Below, piece after piece: positions 23,194-29,847 of a stretch of 29,847 nt of DNA. The stretch is taken from NCBI GenBank assembly GCA_900541175.1, contig UQIT01000025.1, positions 1 through 29,847 on the forward strand. Direction: 5' to 3'. A program made the position numbers and the translations under genes. The notes beneath the pieces were generated by a model. That model saw nothing but the letters and a program-made list of their open reading frames with translations. It ran no database searches and was not told where the DNA came from. The stretch's first letter is position 1. The number at the start of each line of letters is the position of its first letter. This DNA is from an uncultured Collinsella sp. (GTDB lineage Bacteria > Actinomycetota > Coriobacteriia > Coriobacteriales > Coriobacteriaceae).

Positions 23194-23448
23194 ATGGGTC
23201 CGTTCCAGATTCTTCTGTTTGTCGTTTGGGCTGTTTCTGCCGTGGCGCTGACGATTCTCGTCCTGATGCATTCCGGTAAGGGTACCGGCGTTTCGGATAT
23301 GATTGCCAGCTCGCTGTATAACTCCAGCTCTGCCACGGGCGTTATGGAGCAGAACCTTGACCGCCTGACCGTCATCATGGCTGTCGTGTTTGCCGTGTGC
23401 GTCGTGCTGTGCATGTTCTTCTTCCCGCAGGGCATCGTGGGCTACTAA
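23194..23448 (+). CDS. secG: Preprotein translocase subunit SecG
   Basis: 84-residue membrane protein with two hydrophobic segments (about 5-25 and 60-80) joined by a Gly/Ser-rich loop containing HSGKGTGVSD. This is the SecG pattern: an accessory subunit of the SecYEG channel that assists SecA-driven export. AAGGAG at 23181-23186 fixes the ATG. The sequence NLDRLTVIMAVVF at the second segment is typical. It sits alone between terminators, downstream of the glycolytic genes, a neighbourhood known in other bacteria. Confidence 0.93.
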   Translation: MGPFQILLFVVWAVSAVALTILVLMHSGKGTGVSDMIASSLYNSSSATGVMEQNLDRLTVIMAVVFAVCVVLCMFFFPQGIVGY

Positions 23449-23470
23449 TCACGAGCCGCATAAATACTTG

Positions 23471-23505
23471 AAAAGGGTCCCGCAAGTGCGGGACCCTTTT
23501 TGTTT
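23471..23505 (+). terminator. Intrinsic terminator after secG
   Basis: Perfect 13-pair stem, AAAAGGGTCCCGC (23471-23483) with GCGGGACCCTTTT (23488-23500), a 4-base loop AAGT and a trailing TGTTT. Confidence 0.95.
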
Positions 23506-23611
23506 ACATATTTGTAACAGAGTCAAAATATCCTCATATACTTCGCCCAACTAAAGAAAATCTCGACCGTTAACCGGAATTAGCCCCAAATCGTGCATAA
23601 AATGCGCTACT

Positions 23612-23661
23612 GTATTGCAATACGTTGGTCCGCTTTGTATAACCAGCCAAAACGGCGGACC
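23612..23661 (+). promoter_or_regulatory. Promoter of the opp operon with palindromic operator
   Basis: TTGCAA (23615-23620) and TATAAC (23638-23643) are spaced by 17 bases, a good primary promoter. The -35 sits in the middle of a perfect 12-base palindrome GTATTGCAATAC (23612-23623), a likely repressor site. A second inverted repeat, GGTCCGC (23627-23633) with GCGGACC (23655-23661), brackets the -10 and the likely start point near 23650. The leader would be about 90 bases. No other strong signal is seen in the 23506-23739 gap. Confidence 0.55.
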
Positions 23662-23739
23662 GCGTTTGAATGGTTCGATTGGGCTGTCTTGACGTTGCCC
23701 GACCGAACTTACTTTGTCCTATCTCATAAGGAGGATGGC

Positions 23740-25416
23740 ATGGCTGATTCTATGTTCCACCAGCCCGTTATGGGTCGTCGCGCCTTTGTCGGCGGTACCC
23801 TTGCTGCGAGCTCCATGGCTTTTCTTGCCGCATGCGGCAAGAAGGGCGGCGACGCTTCCGGTTCTGAGTCCGGTTCGACGCTGAACTTCTACATCAACAA
23901 CCCGGTCTGCATCGACCCCTACAATGTCCAGGAGGACCAGGGCACTCAGGTCGAGTACCAGCTCTTTGACGCTCTGACCTCTTATGACGCCGAGAAGGGC
24001 GAGATCGTTCCGCTGGCTTGCGAGTCCTTCGAGGCCAACGACGACGCCACCGAGTTCACCTTCAAGATCAAGAAGGCCAAGTTCCACAACGGTGACGACG
24101 TTACCTCCAAGTCCTTCAAGCTCGGTTGGGAGCGTCTGGTCAACACCAAGTCGGCCATCGCTACCGAGTATGGCCCTTCCGAGGTCTCCTATCACCTTTC
24201 CATGGTCGAGGGCTATGACGATCTGCTTGCCGGTAACGCTACTGAACTCAGCGGTGTTACCTGCCCCGACGATGAGACCCTCGTCGTCAAGCTGTCTTCC
24301 GCTTACGCCGACTTCCCCTTCGTCGCCTCTCACCCGGCTCTGGCCCCGGTTCCCGAGTGCGCCGAGTCCGATGCCAAGAGCTTCTACCTTGCACCGGTCG
24401 GTAACGGCCCGTTCATGATGGACGGCAAGTGGGAGGATGGTCAGGAGATCAACCTCAAGAAGTTCGACGATTACTATGGCGACAAGGCCAAGATCGATGG
24501 CATCCACTTCCAGGTCATCAAGGACATGGAGACCGCTTACAAGGAGTTCCAGGCCGGTAACCTCGATGTCTGCGACGTTCCCGTTGCTCAGATCGACGCC
24601 GCCAAGAAGGATCGCGGCGTGTCCAAGGACGGCTACACCATGGGTGACGGCGAGCGCATGCTGCTCGGCTCCGAGCCTTCCACCTACTACCTGACCTGCA
24701 ACAACACGGCCGAGCCGTTTAACAACGCCGACCTGCGCAGGGGTATCTCCCTGGCCATCAACCGTGAGGCCATCTGCAAGACTATCTTCAAGGGTACCCG
24801 TACCCCCGCCGACGGCATTGTTCCTCCGGGCATCGATGGCTACAAGGAGGGCGCATGGGAGTTCTGCGCCTACGACGTCGACAAGGCTAACGAGTACCTG
24901 GACAAGGTTGCTCCCGCTGGCGCTAACGGCGATCGTGGCATTAACGTGACCCTTTCCTACAACCAGGATGGTGGCCACAAGGAGATCATGGAGTCCATCA
25001 TCGGTGACCTCGCCAAGGTTGGCGTTACCGCTGTCTCCGATACCCCTGAGTGGTCTGCCTTGCTCGAGCAGTACCAGAACTTTAACTATCAGTTCGGTCG
25101 TCTGGGTTGGATTGCCGACTACCCGATTATGGACAACTTCCTGTATCCGCTGTTCCACTCCGACTCCCTCGGTGGCGACAACCGCTCCGGTTACAACAAC
25201 CCCGAGTTCGACGCCAAGGTCAACGAGGCTCGCACCACGGTTGACGACGAAGAGCGCGTTGCTAAGATGCAGGAGGCCGACGCTATGGTCGCTGCCGACT
25301 GCCCGGTCATCCCGGTGATGTTCTACACGCACACCATCGTCGGCTCCGATCGCATCAAGCACCTCTATGTCGATCCGCAGAAGCACGCTGAGCTGGGTAC
25401 CGCTGAGCTCGCCTAA
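23740..25416 (+). CDS. oppA: Oligopeptide ABC transporter substrate-binding lipoprotein
   Basis: 558-residue SBP_bac_5 protein that would capture peptides outside the cell. A twin-arginine-like motif GRRAFVG (12-18) and hydrophobic core precede the lipobox LAAC with Cys32, so it is probably a Tat-exported lipoprotein. The Gly/Ser linker and then OppA-type blocks follow: QLFDALTSYDAEKGEIVPLACESFEAND, KFHNGDDVTSKSFKLGWERL, FNNADLRRGISLAINREAI and GWIADYPIMDNFLYPLF. ATG 23740 has AAGGAGG 5 bases upstream; the in-frame ATG at 23593 lies upstream of the promoter elements and is not used. It heads a complete set of two permeases and two ATPases in the same direction. Peptide specificity is inferred from family resemblance. 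Confidence 0.88.
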   Translation: MADSMFHQPVMGRRAFVGGTLAASSMAFLAACGKKGGDASGSESGSTLNFYINNPVCIDPYNVQEDQGTQVEYQLFDALTSYDAEKGEIVPLACESFEANDDATEFTFKIKKAKFHNGDDVTSKSFKLGWERLVNTKSAIATEYGPSEVSYHLSMVEGYDDLLAGNATELSGVTCPDDETLVVKLSSAYADFPFVASHPALAPVPECAESDAKSFYLAPVGNGPFMMDGKWEDGQEINLKKFDDYYGDKAKIDGIHFQVIKDMETAYKEFQAGNLDVCDVPVAQIDAAKKDRGVSKDGYTMGDGERMLLGSEPSTYYLTCNNTAEPFNNADLRRGISLAINREAICKTIFKGTRTPADGIVPPGIDGYKEGAWEFCAYDVDKANEYLDKVAPAGANGDRGINVTLSYNQDGGHKEIMESIIGDLAKVGVTAVSDTPEWSALLEQYQNFNYQFGRLGWIADYPIMDNFLYPLFHSDSLGGDNRSGYNNPEFDAKVNEARTTVDDEERVAKMQEADAMVAADCPVIPVMFYTHTIVGSDRIKHLYVDPQKHAELGTAELA

Positions 25417-25512
25417 GAGTTTGCAGCTTCCGTGAGGGTCAAGTATTTACGTAGACCTCATGGGAAACATACAGTTCTCCCTAACCTGGGGTAAACTGGC
25501 TGATGGTAATTT

Positions 25513-25542
25513 TGGGATGCCGGTCTGGCGATCGGCATCCCA
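25513..25542 (+). other. Strong hairpin between oppA and oppB
   Basis: A 13-pair stem: TGGGATGCCG (25513-25522) with CGGCATCCCA (25533-25542), extended inward by GTC/GAT (one G-U) around the loop TGGC. No T-run follows. A weaker hairpin TGAGGGTC/GACCTCA (25433-25460) lies just before. The position after the binding-protein gene mirrors the hairpin row after the first importer's binding-protein gene and suggests differential expression within the operon. Confidence 0.65.
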
Positions 25543-25572
25543 TTTAGGTTAATCCCTAGATAGGGGAGTGGT

Positions 25573-26610
25573 ATGGGTAAGTACATCGTTAAACGTGTGC
25601 TTCAGTTCATCCCGGTATTTTTGGGCGTTACGCTGATTCTGTTCGCCCTTCAGAATATCGTGCCGGGAGATCCGATCAAGCTGATCGGTGGAGACAAGGC
25701 TCTGTCCCCCGAGGTGGAGCTTCAGCTTCGCGTCCGCTATCACCTGGTCCAGTCGGACGAGGACGGCAACGCGATCCTTGACGAGAACGGCGACCCCGTT
25801 CAAACGTCGCTCGTGGACCGTTACTTGTATTACATGAACGGCCTGCTTCATGGCGATCTGGGCAATTCGTATCAGCGCAAGCTGCCGGTTACGGAAATTT
25901 TTGCCCAGAAGTATCCGTATACGGTCAAACTTGCCGCGTGCGCCATCGTGCTCGAGGCAATCATGGGTATCGGTGCGGGTATCATTTCGGCGGTAAAGCG
26001 TTATTCCTTCTGGGATATTTTGGTAACGCTCACCACGTCGATCCTCGTTGCGGTCCCGGCCTTCTGGCTCGGTATGTTGCTGCAGCTGCTCTTTGGCGTC
26101 ATCCTCAAGGACGCTACGGGCGGTGCAATCTCCATGCCGATCTCGGGTGCCGGCGGTTCCAGCTCTCAGTATCAGGATTGGATGCACTATGTGCTTCCGA
26201 CCATTACGCTGGCTTCGGTTTCGACCGCTTATGCCGCCCGCATTATGCGCTCGCAGCTGCTTGACGTCATGAACCAGGATTACATCCGTACGGCAAAGGC
26301 CAAGGGTCTCTCCAATCGCGCGATCATCGTCAAGCATGCGCTTAAGAATGCACTCATCCCCGTCGTTACCTATATTGGTGTCGACTTTGGTGGCATGCTT
26401 TCGGGCGCCATCCTGACCGAGACGGTTTTTAACTGGCCCGGTATCGGCTATGAGGTCTATCGCGCCATTAGCATGCGTGACTGGCCCATCGTTATGGGCG
26501 GCGTTACGCTCATCGTCGTCGTCGTCATGGTGATTAACCTGCTCGTCGACATTAGCTATGCATTCCTCGACCCGCGCATCCGCCTTGGCGGTCCGTCGGA
26601 TAAGGCCTAA
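25573..26610 (+). CDS. oppB: Oligopeptide ABC transporter permease OppB
   Basis: 345-residue inner-membrane permease. The typical start MGKYIVKRVLQFIPVFLGVTLILFAL is followed by the external segment NIVPGDPIKLIGGD. About six membrane helices follow, with the EAA loop YIRTAKAKGLSNRAIIVKHALKNALIPV and the end AFLDPRIRLG. AGGGGAG precedes the ATG. The first extracytoplasmic region contains a longer polar stretch (SDEDGNAILDENGDPVQTS) than in SatB of this window. oppC follows 14 bases later with its own GGGAGG site. Confidence 0.93.
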   Translation: MGKYIVKRVLQFIPVFLGVTLILFALQNIVPGDPIKLIGGDKALSPEVELQLRVRYHLVQSDEDGNAILDENGDPVQTSLVDRYLYYMNGLLHGDLGNSYQRKLPVTEIFAQKYPYTVKLAACAIVLEAIMGIGAGIISAVKRYSFWDILVTLTTSILVAVPAFWLGMLLQLLFGVILKDATGGAISMPISGAGGSSSQYQDWMHYVLPTITLASVSTAYAARIMRSQLLDVMNQDYIRTAKAKGLSNRAIIVKHALKNALIPVVTYIGVDFGGMLSGAILTETVFNWPGIGYEVYRAISMRDWPIVMGGVTLIVVVVMVINLLVDISYAFLDPRIRLGGPSDKA

Positions 26611-26624
26611 GGGAGGTACGTCTC

Positions 26625-27560
26625 ATGCAGGAAACTGATTCTCAGTCTCAGGAGCAGGCTACCGCCACCAAGGCCGCATCTGCTCCCGCCAAGTCCCGCA
26701 CGCTGTGGGGTGACGCTTTTAAGCGTCTTCGCAAGAACAAGCTCGCCGTTATCGGTGTCTGCTGGATCATCATCGTCGTTTTGGTTGCCCTGACCGCAGA
26801 TCTGTGGGCTAAGCCCTGGCTCGGTTCGCCGACGGCTTCCGACTCGACCACCATGGCCGAGACGTCGCTGTTGGCTCCGTGTGCAGAGCACCCGTTTGGC
26901 ACCGACGCCCTTGGTCGCGACATTCTCGTCCGCGTTATCTACGGTGCACGCGTTTCGCTGTCCGTCGGCATTATGGCCACCGCGATCTCCACGGTGATCG
27001 GTCTGGTCATGGGTGCTCTGGCCGGTTTCTACGGCGGGATCTGGGATACGATCATCATGCGCTGTGCGGACATCTTCCTGGCGTTCCCGTACGTGCTGTT
27101 CGTTGTCGCCATGATCGCCGTTATCGGCCGTGGTCTTCAGAACGTCTTTATCGCCATCGGTATTCTCGGCTGGCCTTCGATTGCGCGCGTCTTCCGCTCT
27201 GCAATCTTGACGGTCAAAGAAAACGACTATGTTGACGCTGCGCGCGCGATGGGTGCATCTGATGCTCGTATCGTAGTGCGTCACATCTTCCCGAACTCCG
27301 TCGCCTCCATCGTGGTCTACGCGACCATGAACATTGGTGGCGCCATTCTGACCGAGTCCGCTCTGTCCTTCCTCGGCATGGGCGTTATTCCGCCTACGCC
27401 TTCGTGGGGCTCCATGATTCAGGACGGTCAGCAGTATCTTCTGACTGCTCCCTGGATGATGATCATGCCCGGTCTGGCAATTCTCTCGACGGTGCTCGCC
27501 TTCACCCTGCTGGGTGACGGTCTGCGCGACGCCCTCGACGTCAAGATGAAGGACGCATAA
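26625..27560 (+). CDS. oppC: Oligopeptide ABC transporter permease OppC
   Basis: 311-residue permease partner of OppB. A polar, Gln/Ala-rich N-terminal tail of about 30 residues precedes the first helix. The DppC/OppC motif HPFGTDALGRDILVRVIYGARVSL, the EAA loop NDYVDAARAMGASDARIVVRHIFPNSV, and the C-terminal FLGMGVIPPTPSWGSMIQDGQQ and LGDGLRDALDVKMKD are standard. GGGAGG lies 8-9 bases upstream of ATG 26625. Unlike its counterpart at 8501, it is a free-standing protein. Confidence 0.95.
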   Translation: MQETDSQSQEQATATKAASAPAKSRTLWGDAFKRLRKNKLAVIGVCWIIIVVLVALTADLWAKPWLGSPTASDSTTMAETSLLAPCAEHPFGTDALGRDILVRVIYGARVSLSVGIMATAISTVIGLVMGALAGFYGGIWDTIIMRCADIFLAFPYVLFVVAMIAVIGRGLQNVFIAIGILGWPSIARVFRSAILTVKENDYVDAARAMGASDARIVVRHIFPNSVASIVVYATMNIGGAILTESALSFLGMGVIPPTPSWGSMIQDGQQYLLTAPWMMIMPGLAILSTVLAFTLLGDGLRDALDVKMKDA

Positions 27561-27562
27561 GG

Positions 27563-28653
27563 ATGAAGAAGAACAAGAACTATGTGGACCTGAAGGACCA
27601 GCCGGTTCCCGAGGGCCAGCATCTGCTCGAGGTCGATGACCTTAAGATGTATTTCCATACCGAGGATGGTGTCGTTCGCGCTGTCGACGGTGTGTCCTAC
27701 ACGCTCGATCGCGGCGAGACCCTGGGTGTCGTCGGTGAGTCCGGCTCCGGTAAGTCCGTGACCGCCATGACCATCATGGGCCTCATCTCGATGCCTCCGG
27801 GAAAGATCGAGGGCGGCGACGTTCGCTATCGCGGTCGTTCTATCCTCGAGATGACCGAGGAAGAGATGCAGCACATTCGCGGAAACGACATCGCGATGAT
27901 CTTCCAGGATCCTATGACCTCCTTGAACCCGGTCTATAAGATCGGCAAGCAGGTGGGCGAGGGCCTTCGTCTGCACCGTGGCTACTCCAAGCAGGAGGCG
28001 CTCAAGCGCGCTACCGAGCTTTTGGACCTCGTGGGTATCCCCGAGCCCGAGAAACGCGTCAATGAGTATCCGCACCAGTTCTCCGGCGGTATGCGTCAGC
28101 GTGTCATGATCGCTATGGCTCTTGCCTGCGATCCCGATATCCTGATTGCCGACGAGCCCACGACGGCTCTGGACGTTACCATTCAGGCTCAGATTATCGA
28201 GCTCATGCAGGAAATGCAGGAGAAGAACGGCAACGCCATCATCATGATTACCCATGACCTGGGCGTCGTTGCCGATATGGCCGATAAGATCATGGTTATG
28301 TACGCCGGCCGTCCCGTCGAGTTCGGTACTGCTGAGGAAATCTTCTACGAGAGTCGCCACCCCTACACCTGGGGTCTTATCCGCTCCATCCCGGAGCAGG
28401 CCATCGAAGAGAAGAAGCCGCTTACGCCGATTCACGGCAACCCGCCTTCGCTCATGAACCTGCCTGAGGGCTGCGTGTTCTCGCCTCGTTGTCCCTATGC
28501 GACGGACAAGTGCCGCAAGCAGCGCCCCGAGCGCGTTGTCACCGAGTCTGGTCATTACTCTGCGTGCCACTACTCCGGTGACCCCGAGTTCCTCAAGAAC
28601 GCTCCTGAGACGTCCCGTACGCGCAAGGATTCCAAGAAGGGAGGCGAGGCGTA

Positions 28654-28654
<1 letters not shown>
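27563..28654 (+). CDS. oppD: Oligopeptide ABC transporter ATPase OppD
   Basis: 363-residue ABC ATPase. Walker A GESGSGKS is at 58-65, the signature FSGGMRQRV and Walker B ILIADEPTTALDV follow, then the switch histidine in ITHDLGVV. The C-terminal oligopeptide-type extension carries the four-cysteine pattern C304, C310, C317 and C335 (GCVFSPRCPYATDKC...C), which in related transporters binds an iron-sulphur cluster. It starts 2 bases after the oppC stop with GAAGGA upstream, and its stop overlaps the oppF start by one base. Confidence 0.95.
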
Positions 28655-29682
<1,028 letters not shown>

Positions 29683-29733
29683 CCGGTTGTTATCGTCCGG
29701 GCCCGTGCTGGACTTAGTTTTCAGAACGTCCTC

Positions 29734-29793
29734 GACCATGGAAACCCCCTTATCCTGCTCCTTCGGATGCGCGGATAAGGGGGTTTCCTGGTC
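29734..29793. terminator. Long palindrome after oppF, probable bidirectional terminator
   Basis: GACCA (29734-29738), one bulged T, then GGAAACCCCCTTATCC (29740-29755) pair perfectly with GGATAAGGGGGTTTCC (29773-29788) and TGGTC (29789-29793): 21 pairs. No T-run follows at once on either strand, though the arms contain short T and A runs. It lies between oppF and a likely convergent gene, so it could end transcription from both sides. Confidence 0.7.
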
Positions 29794-29801
29794 TGACGCT
29801 C

Positions 29802-29847
29802 CTATTTGGCAAGGTGTTTTTTAGAATCCATTTTGCGCTCGGCCTCG
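29802..29847 (-). CDS. Possible 3' end of a convergent gene (14 codons visible)
   Basis: Reading the minus strand from the right edge, one frame gives EAERKMDSKKHLAK and then TAG (29804-29802). A charged, lysine-rich tail is common at protein C-termini, and the position just beyond a bidirectional palindrome fits a convergent gene. Too short to name a family, and a chance open frame of this size is possible. Confidence 0.35.
   Translation of the reverse strand, partial: EAERKMDSKKHLAK

Noticed and set aside
23593..23739. N-terminal extension of oppA back to 23593
   Set aside because: It would put the promoter and operator inside the gene and bury the Tat/lipoprotein signal; AAGGAGG marks the ATG at 23740.

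Overview
The window is GC-rich, densely coded bacterial DNA, with almost every gene on the + strand. The gene content, the codon choice and a Tat-type lipoprotein signal on both solute-binding proteins point to an actinobacterial gut anaerobe of the Coriobacteriia, most likely Collinsella. That placement is from memory of the proteins, not from a search. I see no rRNA, tRNA, CRISPR array, insertion sequence or phage gene.

Layout. 1-5404: the 3' end of uvrA, then a tight run of a YbaK-type Cys-tRNA(Pro) deacylase, the lipid II flippase MurJ and UvrC. 5405-5769: a 365-base regulatory gap. 5770-16202: a sialic acid (Neu5Ac) uptake and catabolism locus. It comprises a peptide-type ABC transporter whose second permease is fused to an ATPase (SatABCD/SAT2-like), an AXE1-family esterase, a tandem esterase paralogue that has lost its nucleophile, then NanA, NanK and NanE. 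16304-18160: rapZ and whiA. 18354-23029: gap, then pgk-tpiA-gpmI, four consecutive glycolytic enzymes. 23194-23448: secG. 23740-29682: a conventional oppABCDF oligopeptide importer. The last 46 bases probably hold the 3' end of a convergent gene.

How the genes fit together. Transported sialic acid would be deacetylated if needed (esterase), split to ManNAc and pyruvate (NanA), phosphorylated (NanK) and epimerised to GlcNAc-6-P (NanE). That product feeds amino-sugar catabolism and then lower glycolysis, whose enzymes lie just downstream. The second importer supplies peptides. Sialic acid as the substrate of the first importer is inferred from its neighbours and its fused architecture.

The most unusual points are: the catalytically dead esterase partner (12395-13246); two unrelated imperfect palindromes of about 100 bases in the nanA-nanK and nanK-nanE gaps; a row of five hairpins between the binding protein and permease genes; repeated 7-base boxes and an inverted repeat upstream of the sialic acid locus; a palindrome over the -35 of the opp promoter; and an altered cysteine cluster in UvrC.
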